Source of the DNA: an uncultured Prevotella sp.
GTDB taxonomy: Bacteria > Bacteroidota > Bacteroidia > Bacteroidales > Bacteroidaceae
Length of the DNA: 64,000 nt
Assembly (NCBI GenBank): GCA_900320905.1
Contig: ONTZ01000001.1
Span: 51,865-115,864, forward strand
Reading direction: 5' to 3'
Shown here: positions 29,401 through 36,923 of the stretch, piece by piece
Layout of the letters: each line of letters begins with the position of its first letter
Numbering within the stretch: the first letter of the stretch is position 1
Made by a program: the position numbers and the translations under genes
Notes under the pieces: model-generated
The model's database searches: none
Seen by the model: only the letters and a program-made list of their open reading frames with translations
What the model was told of the DNA's origin: nothing

Positions 29401-32400
29401 CGGCTCAGGTAGTGTGCCTTACTTCGATACGGATTTGGGTAGAAGTGTGTACCTCCATAGCGCAGGAACGGTCAAGGGTAACACCGAAGTGGTAATCAGC
29501 GGCGGCCACATCCTGACCAATGTCTACGGCGGTTGCGAGGCTACTAATGTGAATGGCAAGGCCACCATCACGATGACGGGTGGCACCATCGGCGTTCCGC
29601 GCACATTGCAGCAGATTGTTGACCACCCCGTTACCTGTTACCTGTTCGGTGCCGGTAAGGGCGACCAGCGTATTTTCTTCAACAAAGACACGAACGTTGA
29701 AGATGTGGAGATTACGATCTCCGGTGGTACCATCTACGGCTCCGTATATGGTGGCGGTGAGGACGGTCATGTGATGCACGACGTCCAGATGACCATCGAA
29801 GACAAGACGACTACTACAGGTGAAGGCGAAGGTGCCACTACTACCACAACCTCCCCGAAAATTGGTACCTTTGGCACGTCCTATTTCGATGGTAACGTAT
29901 TCGGTGGCGGTCGTGGCTTCGGCGGTGATGCCTACACAGCAGGAAACATAGCCGGTAGTATCAAGATGGAAATCAAGGGCGGTACCATGCTCGGCTCCGT
30001 CTATGGCGGCGGACGATTAGGCTCCGTGGGCTATGGACTGTATGAGTCAACTGAGACTGAAACTGCAACCACTCATAAGATGTACGGTGAGATGCAAGAT
30101 GACGGCTATGGTGATTGGTACAAGAATACAAGCAATGTATATGTTCGCGATGAAAAATCTAGTTTCAAGCGCGGCCACGTGGAAATCGAAATCAGCGGCG
30201 GCACCATCGGTAACGATGCGGAGTTCAAGTATTACACATCTTCTCTTGATCCCAGTGACTATGCGACGCAAGAGGCTTTGAATACCGCCAGGGCTACAGA
30301 ACTGGAAGGACTGAAGGCTGCGGACGGAATTGACTATACCGAGTTTGAATATAATGAAAGCAAAGGCTACTATATACTGACGCACACCAAGGGCGGCAAC
30401 GTCTTTGCTGGCGGTATGGGACGTTTCAAACAACAGGACGGCACATCATATATCAAGGATATTGACTGGTGGAAATTAGGCTGCGTCAAGAGTACCAAAC
30501 TGACCATCAAGGGTGGCACCATCAAGAGCAACGTCTATGGCGGTGGCGAATTGGGACAGGTGGTAGGACACCATGACATCAAAGACAGTGAAGGCCATAC
30601 TGTTTACACTGATGAAGAGCAAACTACCGCCAAAGTGACAAGCACTGAAATCACTATTCAGGGGAGCAGTACTACAATCGGTACTGAGGTGAAAGACGAT
30701 AGCAATAATACACAGTACACCTTCGGCAGTGTCTTTGGCGGTGGCTATGGTAGCCTTTTGGAAGTAATTCCTGGTAAAAATCAAGGAGATGAGCCGTCGT
30801 ATCCCAAGTTTATTGCCGGTCTTGTCGAGGAGGACACAAAGATTGACATGCAGAATGGTGCGGTGAAGGCCAGTATCTACGGCGGTGGCGAGATGGCCAG
30901 CGTCAATGGAAGCACCGATGTGGCGGTTAGCAACGGTACTATTGGCATAGCGCCAATCACTGTTTCCAACAACAAGCGCTACTTTGGCGGCGCCAAGATG
31001 GGTAATGTCTATGGCGGTGGCAGCGGTCATTACAATACTGTGCGTAGCGGACGTATCCTTAAGAACACCAATGTTACTATCAGCGACGGAACTATATACC
31101 ATAATGTATATGGTGGCGGTGCCTACGGTACGGTGGGTGATTTCAGTTATACAACGGGCAATGATGGTAAGGTCAATGGAGTTAATGGCCTTACTACAAC
31201 TGGCACCGGCACCGGCGTTGCTACGGTCACCATCACCGGTGGCACTATCGGCTACGATGGCAAGGAGAACGGTATGGTGTTCGGCTCTTCAAGAGGTGAC
31301 ATCAATGCGCCGGGTCAGCGAGACGACCACACGGCCTGGGTCTACGACACTCAAGTCTCTATAGGCACGGCTGCAACGCCTGCTACCGGAACAGAAGGTG
31401 AAGAAGGATATGTCGCCGCTACCTCAGAGAGCGGCCCCGAAATCAAAGGCACAGTCTATGGTAGTGGTGAGAACGGACACGTCTTCAACGATGCCGTGGT
31501 CACCATCAATGGCGGTACTATCGGTATTGCTGAGGGTTCTCCGATTACAACTGATGATAATGGTACTCCTAATGACATTTCGGATGATACTATACTCTCT
31601 GGCGCTGCCTACCCCTACCGTGGCAATGTCTATGGTGGTGGCTGCGGTACAGATAAGTATTATTCTGGCACTGTCCCTGCGGGTCATACAGCCAATGATG
31701 GCGAAGGTAACAGTTTCAATCCTTTAGCCGGTATCGTGTATGGAACAACCACAGTCAACATCAACGGTGGTACAGTGGTGCGCAACGTCTATGGCGCCGG
31801 TGCCATGGGCTCGGTGGGTAGAACTGTTATAACAACAAACACCGACAATACTACGACAACGACATATAGTGGTGGTTCGACAACGATTAACGTCAGTGGT
31901 GGTACTATAGGCGTTAGCGGTACGGTTGGTGACGGCAATGTCTTTGGCGCAGCCCGTGGTGACCTCAGTGCTACAGGTGACTACATCTCACAGGTCAGAC
32001 AAACCAGTGTTACTGTGTCGGGTGGTACGGTCAAGGGTAATGTCTACGGTGGCGGTGAGTTAGGCGACGTGGGTACCATTGATAAGTCAGACCAAACAAA
32101 CTACAATTACAATTGGAAAGACAAAAACGGCAATGCCAATAATCATGGTAATAACACTATCCTTGGCACCAACAATAACACGGGCATTTGCACTGTTACA
32201 GTCTCTGGCGGAACGATAGGTACCGATGCTACTGCAATGAATGCTGATGGTACATTCGATAATGGAAATGTGTTCGGAGGTGGCAAGGGTTCTTCAACCA
32301 CATGGTGGTGTGAGAAAGCCATAGCGTACGCAACAAATGTCACCATCACAGCCGGCACGGTAAGAGGTTCTGTCTATGGCGGCGGTGAGGTAGGCCGCGT

Positions 32401-35248
32401 GGAAGATGATGCAAAGGTGACGATAGGTCTTGCAGAAAATGATGCACCCACTATCAACGGTAGTGTCTTCGGTGCAGGCAAGGGCTTGATGACACATGGC
32501 TACTCGGCTCTGGTGCGTGGCAATGCTACAGTTACTGTTCAAGGCAAATCTGAGGTTGTAGGTTGCGTCTATGGCGGTGGTGAGATAGCCTCGGTGGGCA
32601 AATTTCATGTCGATAATGGATTACCGGTAAAACCCATGAACGGTGGAACATGTACAGTCATCATCCAAGATGAAGCCAAGATTGGATCAAATGGCACAGG
32701 ACATAACGTGTTTGGTGCCTGCAAGGGTGTCAAGTCGGCATATAATCTCACCAATTATAAGAACTTCAAGAGTATGCAACTCTTTGCCAATCGTGGAACT
32801 GGTGCCGAAAAAGACACATGGGATTATTATGAAACTTATCCCAATGGTTATACAGGACATATATTTGTCTGGAAGTATTACAAGACCGAGGAAGACTATC
32901 TTGCGTTCCTGAAGACGTTGGCCCTGACCAGCAATACCCATGTGACCATCGACGAAGATGCCACCATCTATGGCTCTGTCTTTGGCGGCGGCGAGAGAGG
33001 TGTGACCTTAGGTGGTGTGGATGTAAACATCACTGGCGGTACCGTGAACCAAGATGTCTATGGTGGTGGTTCATTGGCAGATACTAACACCGCCATGTGG
33101 GATGCCGAGAATAATCAACGGATGACTTACGTTGAACTTCCCGAACTAATAGCAGGGACATCTGCAACAGGGTATTACACTTCAGAGTCGGCTGATGCGC
33201 TCATCACTGATGCTAATGCTACGGTACAAGCAGATAAAACCTATTATGCCATTTACAAGACCAACGTCAACTTGAAGGGCGGCACCGTCAAGGGCAGTGC
33301 CTACGGCGGTGGATTGGGACAGTTGGCAAAGGCCGCTGTGGCTGAACAAGCAGCAGTTCTTTATGCTGATGTTGATGAATATAATACTGCTAAAGGAACA
33401 GAATTATCAGCAGCAGAGTTTGCAGCATTAACTGAAGCAGAAAAAACAAAGACTCCTGCTATTGAGGCTCAGGATGCTATGTCAGCCGTCGAGGCCAAGG
33501 TCTATGGTGACGTGCTGGTGACGCTGAACGGCATCAAGAGTACTGAGACTACCGGCACGGGAGAAAGTGCAACCACCACCAATACCTATTACGACTGCGA
33601 GGTGCAGGACAAGATATTCGGCTGTAACAACCTGAACGGCAGTCCGCAGAGTGCCGTCACCGTGCATGTGTACAACACAGTTAAGAAGAACGATAGCGGG
33701 ACTGTGACTGCCAAACCTGCCAAAGAAAGCGGTACCTACGAGTTGGAAGCCGTCTATGGCGGTGGCAACCTGGCAGCCTATAAGCCCGACTTCGAGGCCG
33801 TGGCCGACACTGCCAAGGCATACGTTATCATCGACGGTTGCGACCTGACGAGCATCAAACAGGTATATGGCGGCGGTAATGCTGCCTCTTCACCGGCCGC
33901 GAATGTCACCGTCAACGGCACGTATGAGATTAGAGAGGTGTTCGGCGGTGGTAACGGTGCGGATGCTTATCAAATTGATGGCAAGACTTACGAGAACCCT
34001 GGTGCTAATGTGGGCTACGATAGTTATGCCTATCACACATGGAATGCGTCACAGAATAAGTACTTAGTCTCAGAGTATGGTCCAGGTGACGGCGACGACA
34101 AGGATGCCTCGACGAAGGAAAAACGTCTGGCCAACTATCAGTATGGCTCTGGCGAAACGCATGTGAGTATCTACGGTGGTACGGTTCATGCTGTCTACGG
34201 CGGTTCGAACTCCAAGGGTAACGTGCGTGTGGCCTCTGTGGCACTGCTCGACGACGAGATGCTCCAGACGTGTGAATTCGATGTTGATGAGGCCTACGGT
34301 GGTGGTAAGAATGCAGATATGGACGGTACGGCTACACTGATCATGTCGTGTATTCAGGGCATGAAGGAGGTCTATGGCGGCGCTGAGAATGCCGATGTGC
34401 TTAACAACGTGACGCTGAATATTACCAACGGCACCTTTGATCAGGTGTTCGGCGGCAACAATGTCGGCGGACGTATCACCGGCTCCATCACCGTGAACAT
34501 CGAGGAGACAGGCTGTAAGCCGGTCATCATCGGAGAACTCTATGGCGGCGGCAACATGGCAGGCTACTCTATCTATGGCTACAAAGAGGTGAACGGCAAG
34601 TGGGTACCACGCACGTCGAATACCGATGAGGGTACCGGACCTGCATCGCCCTACAGCGACCCGCAGATCAACGTGAAGTCGTTCACCGGCATAGGTAACA
34701 TCTTCGGTGGCGGCTTTGGTGAAACGGCCGTGATGGTGGCCAGTCCGACTGTGAATATCGACGTGGTGAAGGGCAGGTTCAGCAACCAGACATCGCATGA
34801 GCGCTTTACAAACAAACAATGGACGCTCGACTCTGCCAACAAACGTTATTCCAAGACGATAGGCGGTGCTACAGTATATGTTCCTGCCCACGAAGTGAAC
34901 ACCATAGGAGGTATTTACAACGTCTTCGGTGGTGGCAATGCTGCCAAGGTTATCGGTACGCCGCACGTGAAGGTAGGTACGCAGGATTACGTGGAGATCA
35001 CCACAAATTTGTCTGATGTGAGGGGCTACTGCACTCGCACAGGTGGTGCTGGCACTCAAGCAAATCCTTACACATATAGCGAGCCTATTACTGGTGAAAA
35101 TGCTGTCACACCAACCGCTAATACATCGTACTACAAGAAGGTCGAGGGTGTCGACATCCGTGGTAACATCTACGGCGGCGGCAACAATGCCGAGGTTCAA
35201 GGTGATACAGACGTCATCATCGGTAAAGCAGCACCCACAACACCATGA
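23429..35248 (+). CDS. Giant exported YGGG-repeat protein (3939 aa)
   Basis: ATG start 4 bp after the ATPase stop. Residues 1-26 form a Sec signal peptide (cleavage after AMA). The rest is almost wholly the glycine-rich repeat: G-[NS]-V-[YF]-G-G-G-x-x-[GA], a short turn, then T-x-V-x-[IV]. There are more than 40 YGGG/FGGG cores, with variants such as YGGSESG and FGAGKG. This predicts one very long beta-solenoid. Higher-order duplication is clear: a module with CEKAMVG, GRVE-[KR]-NT, KTHG-[YF]-[SA]-ALVRGN and YGGG-[QE]-IA recurs near 23.75, 24.87, 28.14 and 32.3 kb. A larger block containing FGCNNLNGSPQ and YGGSNSKG occurs twice. No T9SS C-terminal domain is present; the protein ends GGGNNAEVQGDTDV...PTTP, like the 1798-aa protein. 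No catalytic motif was seen. A strong terminator follows. Confidence 0.85.
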   Translation: MTYRNRYILRLTILLSVLLAGSSAMAQESSSSTGSGVVVHGSVYGGGNLADVKTNTEVNICAKKQTSGETVTYVAVSAGNGVTIEGNVYGGGKGVAKMVPGEIGAGDAFECKKAMVGIDNDGLDTDGKPKTGGTTVRIFNGTVGTLEGTAGNQTLKEGTGNVYGGGQVGRVERNTIVTIGAQGDEDNSEPIILGNVFGAGRGEKTHGYSALVRGNSDVTVQGSATVGKSVYGGGQIATVGRYTVVDGLPTETTSGGICTVTIRDNATIKENVFGAGKGTLPYEDCVTGDKPQHMNGAKHLVDGVWDGTWDDVLVEYPEYDPEDYDQNKPEYANYIKFIKSLALVSDTEVTIDGESKVNGSVYGGSESGFVQQDTQVKILGSCTIGTTSANSNIFGGGLGSDDFAEAGVVRRNTEVYINGGTTNGTVYGGGSLGNVKGTTEVNIYANKVNDEYVVVAKEDDDVTITGNVYGGGKGHEDTFTCEKAMVGVDGDGIEHSDGGTTVRIFNGKVNGSVYGGGQVGRVEKNTVVTIGSGDGGNDASKPYIGGDVFGAGAGVKTHGFSALVRGNSTVTVEGDAQIGESVYGGGQIATVGRYIVINSLPTKPAGGGLCTVHIQGHAIIGQESEGDVFGAGKGIMPYEGVSSGNPWSMQSGNTIKTYSQAEKDLYFSFIQTLGLAGDTEVTIGANASVKGSVYGGSESGFVQRYTQVTIQGSCEIGTTVGTGDDAKDQHGDIYGGGRGDDSVEGYAHAGKVKGNTTVNINGGTMHGSVYGGGEMGYTVGRADVNMAGGTVNHDVYGGGALADTNVGNGDDENGYVEVPELTAGSSSVVGYYENTYVDTDDNTAVANKTYFYGDDHAPVTVLAVGTSLEDLETDLYNESGTETEEETALENKVYYTQSGVPTIITVGTSTTIGGTILSEWSESDYVTSSGTAVDGKKYYTITHPTTVNLTAGTIKGDAYGGGLGQLGTEVVGVKYTQSEADAYNEANNLNEGDDGYKTTEDWKTQPVAAADGTGSVKATVYGDINVNLGSASGSTATAFYITNYDGDHSGVVKSGRVFGCNNLNGSPQGNVTVDVFKTVKGNSERTDEDAYKKKVGETGYVAPTYEVAAVYGGGNLADFTTSGKKASVIIETCDVSVQSVYGGGNAAAVPETDVLVKAAYEIGEVFGGGNGKDSYTTNGGTSWTPNPGANVNGPATTLLKGGYIHEAYGGSNSKGTISGKTTINKGSGGSEATDCALQVDELYGAGKDADIEGDLIVILGCSETRTEAVYGCSMNANVKGNVELTITSGEYGKVFGGNNLSGSIFGHIIVNIEEIGCSPIIIDELYLGGNDAAYSVYGYYQAKRYEKTESGVTKLFLDAGMTIPLYKDDETGFLYRDAGKTKRIYEDDSTPNHLLYVNEEKTKPLYMPRTSADDQNAAVTFAEHPHTVLDENKTHYDNPELNIISCTSIGQVFGGGLGTGATIYGNPKVNINMIQGAFHGQSPAKDNPNELGAIGTVYGGGNAADIVGSTTVNIGTEPSVDKIVWSSTNDEPVYESDGITPSTTSVTVLGAYISGNVFGGGKGKDDSFFCEKAMVGTDGAGVNADFTDNTNYTDGNTNVTIAKGTVGTLDAQGKLVEGTGNVYGGGEIGRVEKNTNVTIGVGDANAAAPTSAPIIRGDVFGGGKGKKTHGYAALVRGNPTVIIQADAKVGHSVYGAGEIASVARYRVPRTPAEVAQAIADGYTDAKAGMPIALVNNTCGYCTVTVKGNAEIGPDNMKMYHATNNVIPDDDKPDDAGHVFAAGKGFLPENYTYADKAHKPKRMMLYNADYYDDDNEDDWDFIKEYTTAEINDNSINKYVWEYFPDREAYITFIQTQALASNTEVSIEGNAFVKGSVYGGSENGLVQYNTKVYIKGGQIGCGKNTTNRHDPEVWDDDFELPANVNLECASWDYGRDTDNDGIKDQFAPYDPYAIYENTADHKYYYNNSHTESAEGGAKIATDGHTYYGNVFGGGSGSVPYFDTDLGRSVYLHSAGTVKGNTEVVISGGHILTNVYGGCEATNVNGKATITMTGGTIGVPRTLQQIVDHPVTCYLFGAGKGDQRIFFNKDTNVEDVEITISGGTIYGSVYGGGEDGHVMHDVQMTIEDKTTTTGEGEGATTTTTSPKIGTFGTSYFDGNVFGGGRGFGGDAYTAGNIAGSIKMEIKGGTMLGSVYGGGRLGSVGYGLYESTETETATTHKMYGEMQDDGYGDWYKNTSNVYVRDEKSSFKRGHVEIEISGGTIGNDAEFKYYTSSLDPSDYATQEALNTARATELEGLKAADGIDYTEFEYNESKGYYILTHTKGGNVFAGGMGRFKQQDGTSYIKDIDWWKLGCVKSTKLTIKGGTIKSNVYGGGELGQVVGHHDIKDSEGHTVYTDEEQTTAKVTSTEITIQGSSTTIGTEVKDDSNNTQYTFGSVFGGGYGSLLEVIPGKNQGDEPSYPKFIAGLVEEDTKIDMQNGAVKASIYGGGEMASVNGSTDVAVSNGTIGIAPITVSNNKRYFGGAKMGNVYGGGSGHYNTVRSGRILKNTNVTISDGTIYHNVYGGGAYGTVGDFSYTTGNDGKVNGVNGLTTTGTGTGVATVTITGGTIGYDGKENGMVFGSSRGDINAPGQRDDHTAWVYDTQVSIGTAATPATGTEGEEGYVAATSESGPEIKGTVYGSGENGHVFNDAVVTINGGTIGIAEGSPITTDDNGTPNDISDDTILSGAAYPYRGNVYGGGCGTDKYYSGTVPAGHTANDGEGNSFNPLAGIVYGTTTVNINGGTVVRNVYGAGAMGSVGRTVITTNTDNTTTTTYSGGSTTINVSGGTIGVSGTVGDGNVFGAARGDLSATGDYISQVRQTSVTVSGGTVKGNVYGGGELGDVGTIDKSDQTNYNYNWKDKNGNANNHGNNTILGTNNNTGICTVTVSGGTIGTDATAMNADGTFDNGNVFGGGKGSSTTWWCEKAIAYATNVTITAGTVRGSVYGGGEVGRVEDDAKVTIGLAENDAPTINGSVFGAGKGLMTHGYSALVRGNATVTVQGKSEVVGCVYGGGEIASVGKFHVDNGLPVKPMNGGTCTVIIQDEAKIGSNGTGHNVFGACKGVKSAYNLTNYKNFKSMQLFANRGTGAEKDTWDYYETYPNGYTGHIFVWKYYKTEEDYLAFLKTLALTSNTHVTIDEDATIYGSVFGGGERGVTLGGVDVNITGGTVNQDVYGGGSLADTNTAMWDAENNQRMTYVELPELIAGTSATGYYTSESADALITDANATVQADKTYYAIYKTNVNLKGGTVKGSAYGGGLGQLAKAAVAEQAAVLYADVDEYNTAKGTELSAAEFAALTEAEKTKTPAIEAQDAMSAVEAKVYGDVLVTLNGIKSTETTGTGESATTTNTYYDCEVQDKIFGCNNLNGSPQSAVTVHVYNTVKKNDSGTVTAKPAKESGTYELEAVYGGGNLAAYKPDFEAVADTAKAYVIIDGCDLTSIKQVYGGGNAASSPAANVTVNGTYEIREVFGGGNGADAYQIDGKTYENPGANVGYDSYAYHTWNASQNKYLVSEYGPGDGDDKDASTKEKRLANYQYGSGETHVSIYGGTVHAVYGGSNSKGNVRVASVALLDDEMLQTCEFDVDEAYGGGKNADMDGTATLIMSCIQGMKEVYGGAENADVLNNVTLNITNGTFDQVFGGNNVGGRITGSITVNIEETGCKPVIIGELYGGGNMAGYSIYGYKEVNGKWVPRTSNTDEGTGPASPYSDPQINVKSFTGIGNIFGGGFGETAVMVASPTVNIDVVKGRFSNQTSHERFTNKQWTLDSANKRYSKTIGGATVYVPAHEVNTIGGIYNVFGGGNAAKVIGTPHVKVGTQDYVEITTNLSDVRGYCTRTGGAGTQANPYTYSEPITGENAVTPTANTSYYKKVEGVDIRGNIYGGGNNAEVQGDTDVIIGKAAPTTP
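24863..27445 (+). repeat. Internal super-repeat of the 3939-aa protein, copy A
   Basis: This block runs from the second CEKAMVG segment to ELYLGGNDAAYSVYGY. It shares its order of landmarks with 32300-34580: GRVE, KTHG-[YF]-SALVRGN, DVYGGG-x-LADTN, FGCNNLNGSPQ, YGGGNLA, YGGGNAA, YGGSNSKG, FGGNN, ELY-x-GGN. Divergence is high at the nucleotide level, so the duplication is old. Confidence 0.65.
32300..34580 (+). repeat. Internal super-repeat of the 3939-aa protein, copy B
   Basis: This is the second copy of the block at 24863-27445, with the same succession of landmarks ending in ELYGGGNMAGYSIYGY. It contains one copy of the motif ELSAAEFAALTEAEKTK, which is otherwise characteristic of the middle of the 4239-aa protein. 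Confidence 0.65.
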
Positions 35249-35271
35249 TAGTGGCAGTGAATGACATTCTA

Positions 35272-35310
35272 AAACAGTTTGCGGTGGAGGTTTTCCACCG
35301 CAAACTGTTT
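35272..35310 (+). terminator. Strong intrinsic terminator of the giant-protein locus
   Basis: Perfect 17-bp stem (35272-35288 with 35294-35310) and a 5-nt loop, 24 bp after the stop of the 3939-aa gene, followed by a T-rich stretch. It marks the end of the repeat-protein locus. Confidence 0.85.
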
Positions 35311-35371
35311 GTGCTATCTTTTGTATCGTGAAAAGCGAGCGTATGTATTTTGTGAATATTTCTCGGGAAAA

Positions 35372-35403
35372 TTTGGAGAATTAGTAAAAAACATGTATCT
35401 TTG
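35372..35403 (+). promoter_or_regulatory. Promoter of the Rpn-family nuclease gene
   Basis: TTTG at 35372-35375, 20 bp, then TATCTTTG at 35396-35403. The TTG at 35401 lies inside the -7 box and cannot be the start, so translation must begin further downstream (35431 or 35467/35470). Confidence 0.8.
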
Positions 35404-35430
35404 CAGCGGTTTAATCAAAATCAAAGTATT

Positions 35431-36435
35431 ATGGAGAATAACAGTGACAAACAAAAGAAAGGAGAAATGATGATTAACGAAAAGTACATACGATTTGACT
35501 GGGCCGCGAAACGGATGCTTCGTGACAAGGCCAACTTTGATGTGCTCGAAGGTCTGATTACTGTGTTGCTAGGCGAAAAAATCACGATTGACGAGATTCT
35601 TGAGAGCGAGAGCAATCAGGAAAATCAGGATGACAAGTACAATCGCGTGGACATCAAAGCCAAGGATTCTAAAGGTAATATCATCATCGTGGAAGTACAG
35701 TTGACGACTCAGATCTACTATCTGGAGCGCATCCTCTATGGTGTGGCGAAGGCCATCACTGAGCACATCTCTCTTGGTCAGATGTATAACAACGTGAAGA
35801 AGGTGTACTCCATCAATATCCTCTATTTCGATCTGGGCAAGGGTGCGGACTACCTCTACCATGGCATCAATACCTTTAGGGGCGTGCATACGGGCGATAC
35901 ACTCAGTGTCAACGTGAAGGAGAATGACGTCATTAAGATGAAGACACCAGAGGAGGTGTTCCCAGAATATTTCCTGATTCGAGTCAATGAGTTCAATGAT
36001 GTCGCCACTACCCCTATCGAGGAATGGCTGGACTATCTGAAGAACGGGCGTATCAAGGACAATACCACAACTCCCGGACTGGCTGAGGCTCGGGAGAAAC
36101 TGCTTTATATGCAGATGAGCCGGTCGGATCAGATTGCCTATGAACGTCATCTGGATGCGATGGCTGTACAAAGCGAAGCCTTCCTGAGTGCGAGATTGGA
36201 GGGATTTGCAGAAGGCCGTGCTGAAGGGCAGAAAAAAGGAAGAGCCGAGGGAAGAGCCGAGGGTAGAGCTGAGGGAAGAGCCGAGGGAAGAGCCGAAGGA
36301 AGGGCTGAAGGACGAGCCGAGGGAAGAGCCGAGGGCATCAAGGAAACTGCTCGTAATCTGAAATCAATGGGTGTGCGCAGTGAGGATATCGCCAAAGCGA
36401 CAGGTCTCACTATAGAAGAGATAAGTGGATTATAA
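35431..36435 (+). CDS. Rpn-family recombination-promoting nuclease / putative transposase
   Basis: 334 aa from the first ATG behind the promoter. An alternative start at 35467 or 35470 (MMINEKYIRFDW) has AGGAG just upstream and fits the usual family start better. The PDDEXK_2 / Rpn core is visible: YIRFDWAAKRMLRDKANF, then RVDIKAKD and IIIVEVQLT giving D...E-x-Q, and later ILYFDLGKGADYLYHG. Characterised Rpn proteins of E. coli are Mg/Ca-dependent DNA endonucleases that stimulate RecA-independent recombination. The C-terminal part has eight perfect-frame GRAE repeats from a 12-bp tandem repeat, followed by a short helical end (KSMGVRSEDIAKATGLT) typical of this family. It stands alone between its own promoter and a bidirectional terminator. 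Confidence 0.85.
   Translation: MENNSDKQKKGEMMINEKYIRFDWAAKRMLRDKANFDVLEGLITVLLGEKITIDEILESESNQENQDDKYNRVDIKAKDSKGNIIIVEVQLTTQIYYLERILYGVAKAITEHISLGQMYNNVKKVYSINILYFDLGKGADYLYHGINTFRGVHTGDTLSVNVKENDVIKMKTPEEVFPEYFLIRVNEFNDVATTPIEEWLDYLKNGRIKDNTTTPGLAEAREKLLYMQMSRSDQIAYERHLDAMAVQSEAFLSARLEGFAEGRAEGQKKGRAEGRAEGRAEGRAEGRAEGRAEGRAEGRAEGIKETARNLKSMGVRSEDIAKATGLTIEEISGL
36238..36333 (+). repeat. 12-bp tandem repeat encoding (GRAE)8
   Basis: Eight copies of GGAAGAGCCGAG with few substitutions, in frame. Copy-number change here would alter tail length without shifting the frame. Confidence 0.9.
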
Positions 36436-36443
36436 TTATAAAC

Positions 36444-36471
36444 AGGAAGCCCTGCCAGGGCTTCCTTGTTT
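36444..36471. terminator. Bidirectional terminator between convergent genes
   Basis: A 10-bp stem built on GGAAGCCCT / AGGGCTTCC with a 3-nt loop and a T-rich tail. It sits between the Rpn gene (+) and mgtC (-), touching the mgtC stop codon. Confidence 0.8.
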
Positions 36472-36923
36472 TATTTGTCGCGTCGCTTGTCAAACTTCTT
36501 TAGGATAATCCTGAAGGCTTCGAGGCCGACGAGGACGAGGAAGGTGGAAGCGGCGGCAAGGATATACATACCGCCTCCGCAGGCCAGACCGATGGCGGCG
36601 GTGACCCAGAGACCGGCGGCGGTGGTCAGACCGCGGACGGCATTCTCATTCTTCTGGAAGATGATGGTGCCTGCACCGATGAAACCGATACCAGATACCA
36701 CCTGAGAGGCCACACGCGACACGTCCCAGCGGTGCTCCGGGGTGCCGAGGGCTCCTTCGAAGCCGTAGGCAGAGACAATCATAAACAGGGCCGAACCCAG
36801 CGCCACAAGGAAGTGGGTGCGGAAACCGGCCTCCTTGGCACGGTATTCACGTTCAAGACCGATGGCACCGCCCAACAGTGCCGCCACGAATATTCGCAAG
36901 ATAAATTCCCAAGTCATTTCCAT
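36471..36923 (-). CDS. mgtC: MgtC/SapB-family inner-membrane protein
   Basis: 150 aa with about four to five transmembrane segments. The MgtC signature is present: LLGGAIGLEREYRAKEAGFR near residues 17-36, ALGSALFMIVS, and ASQVVSGIGFIGAGTI followed by VRGLTTAAGLWVTAAIGLA. In enterobacteria MgtC affects Mg2+ homeostasis, membrane potential and virulence by binding the F-ATPase; the role in Bacteroidota is not established. This short form lacks the C-terminal ACT-like cytoplasmic domain of the long MgtC proteins. Its ATG overlaps the 3' end of the upstream acetyltransferase gene by 10 bp, suggesting translational coupling. Confidence 0.85.
   Translation of the reverse strand: MEMTWEFILRIFVAALLGGAIGLEREYRAKEAGFRTHFLVALGSALFMIVSAYGFEGALGTPEHRWDVSRVASQVVSGIGFIGAGTIIFQKNENAVRGLTTAAGLWVTAAIGLACGGGMYILAAASTFLVLVGLEAFRIILKKFDKRRDK

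Noticed and set aside
854-35248. Giant genes considered as polyketide or non-ribosomal peptide synthetases because of their size
   Set aside because: There are no adenylation, ketosynthase or carrier motifs; signal peptides and glycine-rich beta repeats indicate exported structural proteins.
35401-35430. TTG start for the Rpn nuclease, and likewise TTG starts at 55869 (folP) and 59831 (lipoprotein)
   Set aside because: Each TTG overlaps a TAnnTTTG -7 box; ATG codons downstream give normal N-termini.
36238-36333. 12-bp repeats considered as a CRISPR-like array
   Set aside because: There are no spacers; the units are contiguous, in frame and within a gene.
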